Of a stretch of DNA of 28,165 nucleotides, positions 9,137-20,451 are shown one piece after another. The notes under the pieces are model-generated. The model ran no database searches. It was given only the letters and a program-made list of their open reading frames with translations, and was not told where the DNA came from. Every line of letters starts with the position of its first letter. Within the stretch, counting starts at the first letter, position 1. A program made the position numbers and the translations under genes. Source of the stretch: Pleurotus djamor (lineage: Eukaryota > Basidiomycota > Agaricomycetes > Agaricales > Pleurotaceae); the NCBI GenBank assembly GCA_029747585.1, contig JAPEVF010000597.1:1-28165 (forward strand), in the 5' to 3' direction.

Positions 9137-11089
9137 ACAGTTTCTTGGCATCCAACCTTCCATCCTCCGGCCTCCCATCCCACCACGAGCATGAACCTGA
9201 CCCAGCTCGTCATCCAAGAATGCCTTTCGTCGATTCAAGCTCGTCTCGTCCATACTGAGCAAACAACTAAGCGTCTGGAGTAATCTAACCATCGTCTTAT
9301 CCGAGGATGTTGGCATCCGCAAAGAATCTTGATCGTTCTTTGCGTGCAAGAGCTCAGAAGTTCCACCGCTATCAACGAAGCCATTAGAGCCTCTGAGATG
9401 ATTCTGATAAGGGTCTGGTGAGCTCGTGTATAGACGTCTTGTTTTCGTGACCTGATACATCCATTTCTTTCTCAGCTTTGTCAACATTTCCTCCTCACGA
9501 ATACCGATCCTTGCTCGTCTAACCTCAACCTATTTCGAGCCTTGAATATACATACTCCATCGCCCGCATTCCGGCGATTGGATGGGTGCGTCGGCTTGGG
9601 CTAGAGAATCAAACTTGTAAACCCCGTTTCGTTTCTGTGAGTTCTCCTTTTTCTTTTCTCTTTTTTCCACTTGTCTTCTTCCTTCCTTTATCCTCTCTCG
9701 TCCCCCGCTCAAATTTTGCCTTGCCAGATTATCGCTCTCAATCCTGTTCGGGTGCAATCCTCACATACCGGCGAAACTGGATGCCGTACCCTCAAGATCT
9801 TCGTGAATCTGCCAACGCTCGATGTGGGGAACCTATTCAAGCGCAGAATCTGGATGCGGATGTCTGGGCGACGCGTCAGAGGCACATGATGGACATGTGG
9901 GAGCAATGACAATGAAAATCGCGGGAACCTGTGTCGCCAGGAGACCATCCATGTCCAATTTCAATAAAGTATGTCTTCCTCGCTCTCAATCATATTCCAA
10001 CCTCTTATCTCATGAGCTAGCATGCTCCCCTTGTGCTCCTCCACCGTCACCGAGCTCCACCCTCTCCCAAGGTCTCCTCAACGCACCCTCCGCTCCCGTC
10101 ACCCCGGAACGACCACCCCCGAAATTCAAGACTCGACCGCTGAGGATAGGTGCTAAAGCATCTTCAACACGACGGAAATACGTTGCCAGACGCCCAGCAT
10201 GGCTCACGTCGGCGTTGGTGAGCTATAGCGGATCGTAGGGTGGGTCGATTTTTCAGGAAATCGATCTTCGTGCGTTTCCCTTCAACTCTTTTGCTTTCAT
10301 TTGCTGATAAATGGCTTAATATACCCATTAGACACCCCGCCCTCATTTTTCGCTCGACGACGGAGGTTTCAAGCAACCCCAAAAGACATGCCCCTCATCG
10401 ACGAAACCGAACCAAATACAGCAACGCACCTGCCTCACCGGCTAAAACGACGAGTAATATGCGTACCAACGTGTCCATAGCCAACCTACTAAGCTCGACC
10501 TGCATTCCTGGACCGCTCGATGACCTTTTCCGTCCTCTCCCCCTACTGGTACCCTCAGGACGTCCCGCTCAGAAATCGTGCCTCAAGCCCGAATCAAGTT
10601 CGCTAAAGCATCTTTGACAATGCGCGAGCATGTTCTGCAAGGATGGCTGCGATGACTAATCTTGTCACTGAGTTATTCGCCGTCGAACGGTCGATTGGCT
10701 GAGCAGAAAATGGAGCTCGTGAGTTTTCTTCCACTCCTTTTGCGTTTTCAATCAAGAATTCACCTGCCATACGCTATAGTCATCTTCAGCTGCGCTGTTG
10801 GAGGCTGTGGCCGTGGATTGGGAAGATTCGCCACCCATAGCCCGCCGTTGGTACCCCGCGAGCTCGCCCTTCGGCAAGTTTTTGCGGACAGACGCCGTAT
10901 TCGGAGCCACAGTTTCGTAGTCATCGAGAGCAAGTGTGGACGTCTTTTCACGACGACTTGCATTTCCTACTATACCTTTGGTTTATGGTCCTGTTCGCAT
11001 TATCACTATCTTCCATCAACCCGTTATTCTTCCCTTCGTGTGGAGTAGAGTATGTACAACTCTTTATCAGACTTGTCTCCTCCTTCCTC
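9116..11089 (+). pseudogene. Decayed gene module, copy 2
   Basis: The module aligns with 14349-16600 through a chain of landmarks. These are the CACGTG...ACGCGT motif; CTTCCATCCTCC; a shared intron (about 9412-9474: GTGAGCTCG, CCTGATAC branch, TTTCTCAG); the CTTCCTCGCTCTCA piece at 9975; the Pro-rich CACCCCGGAACGACC near 10100; an intron from 10270 (GTGCGTTTCCCTTC to TAG); and a second sub-unit near 10585-10760 with its own GTGAGTTTTC intron. The reading frame of one exon gives PLRIGAKASSTRRK, matching PLMTRARASSAIQ in copy 3, but stops interrupt all frames. No domain is recognised. The two sub-units show an internal tandem duplication of about 440 bp. Confidence 0.55.
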
Positions 11090-11215
11090 CCAATTCCGCG
11101 TTTCTCATTTATTTCTTTGTGCTTCTCGTTTCTCCCCTCTCGTTTCGCGTTTTCTCGTTCGCGTTTCTCATGTCTTCATTTGTGTTTCTCGTTTCTCCTT
11201 TCGCGCTTTGTGCCT
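11090..11215 (+). repeat. Pyrimidine-rich TTTCTCG tract, copy 2
   Basis: The stretch is dominated by TTTCTCGTTTCTC-type words and closely resembles 5450-5562 and 16610-16790. It ends decayed module 2, preceded by a TTATTCTTCCCTTCGTGTGG stretch whose counterpart before copy 3 is TTATTCTTTCACTTCGTATG. Confidence 0.7.
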
Positions 11216-11429
11216 CTCCATAACATCTCATTTCTTCTTTCTAACAACCTGACTCTTCCGTACACTGTATCTAGAGTGTATACCTCACGCCGTCCGAAGC
11301 TAGACTTCGTACCCTTCTATACTCTGGAGCACATACTTAGATTCTACCCAACCTTGCTTCGCAATGAGCACATCCGTGTTGCTCACCCCCAACGAGTCCC
11401 TCCGCTTCTCTACTCCATGACCTCAGCGT

Positions 11430-12350
11430 AGAACAAACAAGCTAAGATGACGGATACCAGAGACACGGGGCATGCTGAATGAGAAAAGTGATCTTGTTTG
11501 GATTGTGGTAATTGACAGCTGGATTAATCACGTCTGATACTACCAATAGTAGGCTAGAAGCACGATGTGTGACGGACGAGGGGACATTGGACAACAGATA
11601 CACAGGTATGAAGTGAGCGACTTCCCCATGACAGTCAACATCATCCGGCACATTCGAACTCACTGAAAGACGCAAATTGACGGTCTAAAAATCACTATTC
11701 GCTAGCAAATAGACAGCGGGGGACTGACCTTTGAGCTCGTCGGTTGGGGAGCTGGACTTGTGGAGCGTGAAGTGGCGCTTTCACTGGTCAAAGGCAGAGT
11801 AACCCCAGTGTAGCCTGAGGTGTGTGTAGTCCAAAGTCGCTCCGTTGCTAGCATCAAAGGGAGGTGAATAGTCGACAGGCTATGTAGTTAAGGGAGAGAA
11901 GGGTTGACTTGCCAGGTATAATGCGCCACTACTCCATCACAATTTGACTGCTCTGTCGCCTAGTTGGGTGAGACTGCTGGAAGAAATTTCAACGCACCAG
12001 GAGCTCTGTTGGAAACGATCGCCGTGGACATTATAGAGTTCCTTCTGAAGATGTCTCTGTAAGCCACGATGATTTACTAGCTGGGAGGAAGTAAATTAGG
12101 TGTCGAACGATGGGGCCACGAAATGGCTACATGGTCAAGATGGATCTCAGCGGCGGTGAACGGCGAGCGGATGTAAGTGCTGAGTATTTGAAATTCGAGC
12201 TCAGGGTGGTAACGAGACAGGTAGAGTCGACGCGGTCGATGGTCGGAGCTTCTTGTGGAACGTGCCTGCACGAAAAGCCAATTTCGTTGTTAGCGCCGTC
12301 TCCATCCTTGCCTCCCTACCCCGATCATCTCAAGATCAATCTACCACAAA
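11430..12350. other. Stretch with possible minus-strand coding fragments, otherwise empty
   Basis: Minus-strand pieces look weakly coding, for example a Ser/Thr/Pro-rich piece ending near 11730 (SESATSRSTSPAPQPTSSK) and a hydrophobic piece near 11600-11500 (SSLLLVVSDVINPAV). They do not join into a gene in consistent phase. The last 100 bp upstream of 12351 should contain the promoter of the F-box gene. Confidence 0.3.
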
Positions 12351-13995
12351 ATGGTGAATACCATATCTCGCTCTCGATTCCCTCGCTGACCTTATAATTG
12401 ACTCTCAACCTCGAAGGGCCCTGAAGACGCTCGACGTCAACACCAGATCGATGAGCAGATCCAGGAACATGAAGCCATCATCCGGTCTCTCAAATCCGAA
12501 CGCAACACGCACAGCGACATCTCTCAACTCCCAGATGAAATACTCGCCTTGATCTTGATAGCCAGGAGAGATGGTGATGTACTCTCTCCTAGGCCTTCCT
12601 GTCTAGATTGGCTATCCACTACCGCTGTTTGTCGGCACTGGCGACAAGTTAGTCTCGACACGCCGTCTTTGTGGTCCTATGTCGACCTAGAGTACAGTGC
12701 AAAGACGTCTCATTATGCCGAAATGTTCTTGGAACGCTCAAAGTCGGCACCTCTAAGCTTGGTGGTCTCCCTGAGCCCCAAGTTCAGTGATTTCAACCGC
12801 CTAAAGAGGCTTTTCGTGGAGACAATGACCACTCGGGAGTTCAAGGAATTTGGAATTACCTCCTTCAGGCCAACGGACGAGATGGTGGGCCGTCTGATGG
12901 AATTCCGACCCAACGTCTGCGCTCCCTATCTCACCTCACTGGATTTGGAAGGAAATTACAGGAACACCGAGACATCGACGGAGTATCTGTGGCCTGAGAT
13001 GCCTGCGCTATGCTACTTGAGCCTTGTCAACCTGCCTGTACCCAAGACGTTTCCCCACCTCCCCAAACTGTATTCCCTCAAAGTGACGACCCCGATCGGA
13101 CAGATATTCCCCATCTCTCGAGCCCTCCAAATCTTACAGCAAACCCCACACGTTGAGACGGTTGTCTTGTCCGAGCTCCACCGAGAATCTTCAATGGATG
13201 ACATGGTTCATGTTATCCTTCCCGAGCTAGTGACGTTAGAGCTGAAGGCGGACACGTTTGAAGTTTCTCGTGTTCTCGATTACCTCACCTTTCCCGACAC
13301 AGCCGCTGTGTCACTTTCGTTCTCCTCCAAGGCTTCGACCATTGGACAATTCAGTCTACGTGACGTATGGAGGCATTTCTCGACAGCTCGGCTCGAGAAG
13401 GCGAGCATCATCACATGCTCGTCCGGGTCGTTCAAAATGCAGTTCTTCCATCCTTCTCACCACTTCTTATCACCGCCTACTCTATCGATCGAGCACCCGT
13501 ACCCCGTTATACCATTCATCCCGCTCATCCATCTTTTTGGTGTGGAGTTGGTGACATTCGAGCGGATGGGATCCGACTGGGGCGAACTGCTACCATACTT
13601 CGACAACATCCCATCTCTCACCTTGGTAGAATGCAATCTGGAGCCGTTGGACTTACTCAAGCCACCTTCAATTTTGTCGGGGGGGAAATGACGGGCCCAA
13701 TGGGTCCTTGATGCTGCCGAAACTCAAGAGACTGGTTTTGGAGGGTTATCTCTTTGGACAGCCATGCCGGGTTGGGTGGACAGGCGATGAACATCGTAGA
13801 TTGTCCGCGCTTTTACAGATGCGCAAATTTGAGACAGTGATCCTCAGCCGTGGATCAGCTACACCTTCGGTTCGAAGGCATTTCGCAAAACGGAATATGG
13901 AGATTGAGTGGGAGAATATCCGAATGGTTGTTGACACATTTGACGAAGCGGACAGTGAACAATCGGACACCGAAGGCGGTGGTAATGGTATATAG
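12351..13995 (+). CDS. F-box-like protein, frame broken in a G7 run
   Basis: F-box proteins usually link a substrate to the SCF ubiquitin ligase through Skp1. Here the F-box lies at about residues 36-95 (ISQLPDEILALILI, then AVCRHWRQVSLDTPSLW), preceded by a short coiled-coil-like helix (HQIDEQIQEHEAIIRSLKSE). A leucine-rich C-terminal part follows, as usual in the basidiomycete F-box-like family. The start ATG (12351) has A at -3 and G at +4. A 63-nt intron (12354-12416) follows directly after it, and no in-frame ATG exists in exon 2 upstream of the F-box. The frame stops at 13689-13691 just after a run of seven G (13679-13685). The next frame continues the protein (LPKLKRLVLEGY) to a stop at 13993-13995. 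With six G the product would be 526 residues, normal for the family. This could be a sequencing error or a true pseudogene. Confidence 0.8.
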
Positions 13996-14348
13996 ATAAC
14001 CTTGGAATATGGAGAAAGTGCGCGTATTCACAATGAACGTGGAGGGAAACAGTATCTTCAAAGATGCAGCGTACCCGCTGATCAAAAGCAAGATGAACTC
14101 CGCGAGGACAGGGCGCTCGCGATGGTTGGATTGAGAGGCACCTGGAATTCCTCGGGGGTGAGAAACGGCAGAAAGGACTTCCTAGTTGATCAATGGGAAT
14201 ATCCTCTGTAGCGGGTGAGAGGAGCGCGAAGCTGCGAGCAGAAGGGAACCATGGCCACAGGTGAAAAAGTAACCGTGGTGGATGCGTACTCTAGATGGAT
14301 GAAACACGGCATCGGGCAGTAATGACATCACTGGCAGCCCCTATATCT
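13996..14348. other. 3' flank of F-box gene 1, no supported gene
   Basis: Short open frames continue on the plus strand but show no domain or splice pattern. The stretch connects the F-box gene to decayed module 3. Confidence 0.4.
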
Positions 14349-14370
14349 CACGTGGATTCGGATGACGCGT
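14349..14370 (+). promoter_or_regulatory. Composite CACGTG / TGACG / ACGCGT motif, copy 3
   Basis: The 22 bp read CACGTG, GATTCG, then GATGACGCGT, one base longer than the copies at 1212-1232 (minus) and 9116-9136 (plus). It sits at the start of decayed module 3. Confidence 0.4.
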
Positions 14371-16609
14371 CCAACCTCTTGATGTTTCTTCCATCCTCCG
14401 TCCTCGCATTCCACCGTAACCCCGGCATCCTTGTACCAAAGGACTTTAGACATCGTACTCGCCGTCCTCCCCATTTCGGGGACGTTGGCATTCCCACAGA
14501 CGGTCGATAGTCCGCCCGAGCTCACAACACCACGCTTGACGAATGCCTGTTGTGTACTTACTAGATGAGCTTGATAGGTTTCCGGTGCGCTCGCAAATAG
14601 TGTTCCTCTCTCTGACCTGATGATTTGCTTCCTTGACAGCTTTCTCGAGCCCTTTGATAGACACTCTTCGCTACTACTCCCTTTGCGGAGCTTACCAGTT
14701 CACCCTCCGCCAGAAGCTAGGCTTCCTACGATAGAAGTCAGAAACTGTGCAACGAAACGCAAGCGATTGATGGCTCGCGCATCTTGAATGGACGAGGGAC
14801 GGCGCAAGGGTTATGAGGGAAGCAAAGGCATGGATACCTCCCCATGAATGGGTACGTGGAGCCCTCATCAGTGCTTTGTTCCCAGTCTGACCCTGCGAAC
14901 CGCTGGCGCAAGACCTTTTCTCTCTTGCTCCCCTCAAATCCTTCACATCATTTCCCTCAAGATTTCACTTGTCCCTCATCCCGAATCCGTATGACAGACT
15001 ACCCGCGACGATTCTCGATACAGTACATCTTCCTCGCTCTCAGCCATCTTCAAACCTCTAACCCTACGAACTAGAAGACTTCCCCAACATTCCCACATCG
15101 TCTCCCAACGTCTCCTCCCCTCCCGCTACCTCGGAACAACCACCTCCGAAAATCAAGCTTTCACCGCTAATGACACGTGCCAGAGCATCATCAGCGATAC
15201 AGGAACAGGGTGTCAGAAGGTCCGTAGGATCCAAGGTGGCGTTGACGAGTTATTTGAAGCGATAGGATGAGCCGGCTCCGCAGGAAATCAATCTTCGTGC
15301 GTTTCCCTCCGACTAGTTTGCTTCCAAGTGCTGGTAACTGACCTACTGTATCTGCTAGACATCTTCACCCGTCGTTTCCGCTCGACTACAAGCGTTTCAA
15401 GCAACCTCACAAAAGCATGGTTGTCATCCACGGAACCGAAGGAAATCCGTCAACGCACCAATGTCCTGGGTGGAATCAGCGAGCACCATACGTGCCGACG
15501 TGTCCACAACATATCCACGAAACACGGCCTGCGTTCCTGGACTGATCGACATCCGTCTCCGTCGTCTCCAACTACTGGTACGCCCAGAACGTCCCACTGT
15601 TCAACGATGCTTCGACTGCAAACGAAGTTCGCTAGAGCATCCTCAACAACACATAACCACGCTTCGCAAAGATGGGAACGATGATTCGTATCGTCAGCAA
15701 GTTATTTGCGGTCAGAGGATAGCCGTCTGCGCAGGACTTCAAGCTTCGTGAGTTTTTGTTCAACTTCCTTGCTGTTTTCGCAGTGATAGTTGTCTTACTT
15801 CATCTTAACGCTGTCCTTAGCCTCCGTATCGAAGCCGACTATCGTCATCGAGAAAGAGACTCGACCTTAACCCCCCTCCAAGCGCAGGCAATGGTCCCGT
15901 GCCTTATCCACACCCCCTTTACCCAACCGTCTCTCAGACTGGATGGGATACGGTTTCAAGCAGCGGCGACGAGTGTTGAGTCTCGTTGGAGGTCGCGAAA
16001 GCGAATATCCAAACGAAGCCGAGGGAAGGATGAAGGGGCTCGAAGACGCTCACCGAATATGCCTGGTACGCTCCCTCCCTTCTTCCAGATGGATTTGAGC
16101 TGATGATCGCTCCGTCGAGTTAGTCCCTCAAGGTATCGAGCATTGAGCATCGAGCTTCAAGCACCCAACGCTCAAGTTGGCGACGTCACCGAAACTTGAA
16201 CTCGCGACTGCACTCCATACCTACAGCTCGCCACCCACGAACACAACACTCCCTTGTCTTCATCGCCTGTAACTGTTACCAGTGACGTCGGTCATCACTG
16301 CGCGGTCTCGATACCACCCGCCTGGCAGTGTAGAGTGGCATTCAAGCGTCGTTGTCTCCTGAAGGTATGGGAGACAAGGGAGTAGAAGAAAGGACGAATC
16401 GCCTGCCCGAACCATACCTACTTTTTTCGGTGACCTTTCTTGGACTCGCATTCACCCCTCTCATCTTCCTTGCTACGATGTACGCCGCTTACTACACTTT
16501 CAGTTACCCGTCCCGTTCACAACGTATATAGCTTTTCTTCGACCTTGCTTCGACCATTATTCTTTCACTTCGTATGCGGTACATCCATCTTTTTAGCAAA
16601 CTTGTTCCC
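14349..16609 (+). pseudogene. Decayed gene module, copy 3
   Basis: Landmarks follow the order of copy 2: the CACGTG...ACGCGT motif (14349-14370); CTTCCATCCTCC; an intron near 14585-14640 (GTGCGCTCG, CCTGATGA, GACAG); the CTTCCTCGCTCTCA piece at 15030; the Pro-rich GCTACCTCGGAACAACC near 15125; an intron starting GTGCGTTTCCCTCC (15298) with branch CTGGTAACTGAC and AG at 15358-15359; then the second sub-unit near 15580-15750 with intron GTGAGTTTTTG. One exon frame reads PLMTRARASSAIQ and later VALTSYLKR followed by a stop. In-frame stops and shifts break the rest. No family is recognised. The module lies between two convergent F-box genes. Confidence 0.55.
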
Positions 16610-16790
16610 TCCTCCCTACTTGATCGTTTCCCGTTTCTCAATTTTCGGTTCTCGGTTCTCGTTCCTCTTCTCTCGTTCCACTTCTCTCGTTTCGCGTTTC
16701 TCATTTCACGTTTCTCGATTATCGTTCCTCTTCTCTCATTTCTCGATACTTTTTTTCACGGTTCTCATCGTTTCTCATTTCTCCTCGACT
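16610..16790 (+). repeat. Pyrimidine-rich TTTCTCG tract, copy 3
   Basis: This is the longest of the three tracts, made of TTTCTCGTTCC, GGTTCTCG and TTTCTCATTTC type words. It follows decayed module 3 and lies beyond the 3' end of the convergent F-box gene. Confidence 0.7.
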
Positions 16791-16987
16791 CTTCCTCCTT
16801 GTGTTCCCCCTTCTGTGGGGTATACCACCGGTACTGCCCAAGGAAACGCACTATACTACACGAAATAGAAATACTGTTTCATAGAAGCGTCTACATCACT
16901 CGCGTGCGAGACCTTCAGCTACCCAAGACCATTGTGTGTGCTTTTAACAACCAGTGCGACGTCGTTCCAAGTACGACGTCCCATTGA

Positions 16988-18344
16988 CTAGAGGTAAACG
17001 CAGAATTGTTGAATCCTCGTCAAACGCGGTAAACCAGAATGGTCTCGACAAAACCACTTACCACGAGCCTCTTCAACGTCGTCTCTAATTTCTCTTACTT
17101 CCCACTGACACGATTCGAAGATCTTGGGTTCCGGAACGCGAAACCTCTTCAACACGCCGAAGCCGTTTGGCTCACCATTCTCCCCAAGTCTCACATACCG
17201 GTCAACGAGCAATTTGGTCTTGGATGTGCCAGTTCTGGTGGGACAGACGTCGACGATGACAAGGTTCGGATGGGCGTTGAATAAGCGGTCCACGATGAAA
17301 GAGTTGTCGTAGAACCGAATTTGTTGGAGGGAAATGTACTTGAGTCCCTTCGAAGGGATGTCCAGGAGAGTGGGGAGAGGACTGTATTTGATCGACTGTA
17401 AGAGAATCTTCCCTGAGGAATCATACATGCCACCGTTTCATAGAAACCACTCACCGCTACATCTCCAATCCCGGTAAACAGATCCTCTATACGCTCAAGA
17501 GCCCTCAACAGCACGAAAAGATTCTCGTGCGGTTTGCAGGTGATATACAGTGTTCGTAAGCGGCGAAGAATGTCTTCATTGGTTACAAGGAACAGCGTAG
17601 TTGACATTTGCACGATGATATGTTCAAGGCCGGGGAACTCTGCCAGTCGAACCCTGCGAAATGCGTCTTGGTCGCCTTCGAGTGTGAGGAGGTTGGGTAG
17701 GCCAGAGAAGCTCGGGGAAAATATGATGCGGCTGAGCTGCGTACAGGAAAGATATCGTAAAGATCGCTGGGTTTTGAGGAAGGTGCGGAGCGAGGATTGC
17801 ATCCAACGCGAGCTGAGGATGAGATGAGTTAACTGCGTCGTTTTTGGGAGGGATTTCGGTAGACTGAATGTTGGGGGGAGGTGTAGTTGTTTGAGACTAG
17901 TAAGATACGTGAAAATGAGCTCTAAAGCGTCGCATTCTGGCGGGGTGAAATTTGTTGAAAGTCCTCGCGGACTGAAAATGTTTGAACGAACTTGGGAAGG
18001 CCCGTGTTCGCTGAGAGAGCGATTTGGAGCTCGGATAGGTGGTGAGGTGCCAATACGGTAGACGGGGCGTGTTCACGAGGCACATCTTCGTCTGAATCCG
18101 TCAGATAGGACGATTCATAGAGAGAAGGAGCGTAGAGGGAGTAAAAGAGTCGAGAAACGAGAAGGAGACGTTTGATGGGTCGACGATCTTCGAGGGCGTT
18201 GGTGTAATCAGTGATGATCAGGTCAACGATTTCGGGTGGTAGCTAGTCAGTAATGAGATTAATCAGTGAGCTTTCGCGTCCAGAACGCACCGCAAGCTTA
18301 ACGAAGCCATGATCTGAGTCTCCCGATACTCCTGACGGCGACAT
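16988..18344 (-). CDS. F-box-like protein 2, one-base frameshift in exon 2
   Basis: Exon 1 is 18344-18291 (18 codons, ATG with G at -3). Intron 1 is 18290-18243 (GTGCGT...TAG, 48 nt). Exon 2 is 18242-17455, intron 2 17454-17396 (GTGAGT...CAG, 59 nt), and exon 3 17395-16988. Residues 19-65 form the F-box (LPPEIVDLIITDY, LLLVSRLFYSLYAPSLYES), in typical basidiomycete form; such proteins usually recruit SCF targets. Leucine-rich sequence follows. Exon 2 begins and ends in phase 0 but is 788 nt, one short of a multiple of three. The first frame (HLSELQIALSANTGLPKFVQ) meets a stop at 17922-17924. The next frame (LELIFTYLTSLKQLHLP) carries on to the splice site. No intron explains this, so a one-base loss lies between about 17925 and 17990. 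A GTAAGT donor at 17061 could give an alternative C-terminus. The repaired length would be about 416 residues. Confidence 0.75.
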
Positions 18345-20451
18345 GTCGATTTATTAGAAAGATGTTCCTCAGGAGGACTCCTGAGTCGCTAGGAAATCTG
18401 ACTCATCGTTCCGGATTCAAGCGCTCAATTCTGTTCCTTCCTCCCCGTCCTCGCAAGTCTCATTCGCGATGGGCTCACTCACTGTCACCTTCATAATCCA
18501 CGAACTATGCCATTTACGACGTCATGCAGCTGCGCTATCTGACGTATCTTTGAGCCCTTCTCAGTCGGCGCATGAGTAACAAGGGACTGTTGGTCCCGAT
18601 CCACCCGTATCATCCCAGACACTCGACGCGGCCGTGGTACGACTCTGTTGGTACGTTCATCGCTTCGTATCTTACTGTACGTGTCCTCATGCTGCTTTTA
18701 TAGCGTTACTCCTCGCTCCCTCCGATCTCGCAATAGACCTGTCCCGATGTCTCACGGAAGACACCGTTGGCGGAAGTGTAGGTGACGACATAACCTCTCA
18801 GTGGTGTAGAAAACTCATTTAGCATCAATTCAGCCTTGTATTCCACCAATCAACGCGTCGGATACTAGAAATTTACCTCAACCTGCCTCCTCGGGTGGAG
18901 ACGGAGAGGGTTCAAGCATGGTTGTGCGGGTGTCGTTCCCAGTGGTGGGCCTCGTGAATGACTCGTCGGTGCGTTTCCTCTATCTCTGTTGAGGCTTTTC
19001 TCACTTATTCCTATCAGATTCTGGGCTGATTCGCTCCCTTGCATGGCGATACGTTGTCAAGATCAACTCGGGGTTCCACGTTCCATCCCCACCCGCATCC
19101 ATCCTTCCCCCGCTCACATCATTGACCGCAGCATCGGACTACGCACAATCAGGACGGAGAACAGCGCGTCACTCGTCTACATCGTCTTACTGTGGTGTCC
19201 GTCGCGTTGCTGAGCACTCGTCGAATCCACCCCCCTACTCTAAGACTCATCGGACGCGAACTAACAGCAGGTACTACTTCACAGGTCAGCCTTCGAGCAT
19301 CGTAGTCCTTGCGAGGAACATCCCATGTCACCTTATTTTATATTCCCTGTGCCCGCCGTCTCCGTTGGTTTGATACCCGTTGTCATTGACTATCTACCAA
19401 TTTCTATGACCCTTGGAAATTGTGGGCGGCTAGCTTCAAGTTCTCTCATGTGCGCTTGACGACTCTTGAGCAAACGACCTTGCGACCGATCTAGGTGAAG
19501 CAATCTCCTTGAGATTCTTCAACATGTCGAGCTCGGCTATCATAGCCAGCGCTCGTGCTGCTGCTTGAAAGAGGTCTTGCAGCACTTTGATACTCTACAG
19601 GTCGCAGCTGTGGGGTCGTTTGTGTGTCTCTTTTCATCGTGCTCCGGAGGTCGTTTGATTGACGACTCGAAGGATATTGCAGTGAGACATCGACATCGAA
19701 CAGCTATCCTCCGTACCGTGACCAACATATTCATCATCTTTAATCTCCTACCCATCCGCTACGCTTCGAACTTGTCAAAATTATTCGAAAAATTCGCGTC
19801 ATTGATCTTTTGGACTCGTGCCTCATGAATGCTCGAAGATCCAATCTCTCCACACCGTTGTGGAATCAGTAACAACCCACCAAATGTGCACTCATTCATA
19901 TCTCAGGTGGCCTCTGTGATATTCCGAGTCTACAGACCACTGGCTGACTGCGTACTCACTACCCCACCTGAGATACCTTCAAGGGGGTAAGTCATCCATG
20001 TCAGTTCTTTAAGTGCACAGCTAACTGATGTCATTCTTCAGACCTTCGCATCCATGCGGTCGAGCTTGCTCAAGCTTCGCGCAGGATAACTTCGTCTCTA
20101 TTCACCAAGAACCCCCACACGTTGTGCAGCTTGAACATGTTCCCCTGAGAGCTGCTGCGCGATCGCGTGTTCCCCTCGTTTTTGAGACCTCCAACTTCCA
20201 AATTAGACAACAACGGGGTATGAATGACTCGTAGAAAGCTTCCGCAGTCGCTCCTGTGTTTGTGCAAGTGGGCGAAAAATATCCGACGAAGTCCTTCCAT
20301 GGGTTCGAGAGATAAGTTCCAGGCCACGGGAACATGTGTTATGGGTGACTCGAGGAACGAAGGAACGGCGCAGTTCAGATGTGTCTTCGTATATCAAGGT
20401 CAAAGAATGGGTTCTCCCTCCAAGTCAAGTGTCCCCCACACGTCGCTTTCA
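18345..20451. other. Two-kilobase stretch without a supported gene
   Basis: The left end should hold the promoter of F-box gene 2 and the right end that of the DUF4470/MYND gene. Between them are isolated intron-like pieces, for example 18970-19018 (GTGCGTTTCC to TATCAG), and short open frames. I could not join any into a gene or match them to the modules elsewhere. It may contain old gene remnants. Confidence 0.35.

Noticed and set aside
12549..13691. Starting the F-box protein at 12549
   Set aside because: That codon is TTG, lies inside the F-box motif LPDEILALILI, and would remove its first half.
13676..13727. An intron removing the F-box gene 1 frameshift
   Set aside because: The only donor is GTCGGG, a poor match, and the intron would delete the family-typical LPKL segment.
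13862..13880. GGTTCGAAGGC as a tRNA B-box
   Set aside because: There is no matching A-box or cloverleaf, and the site lies inside the F-box coding sequence.
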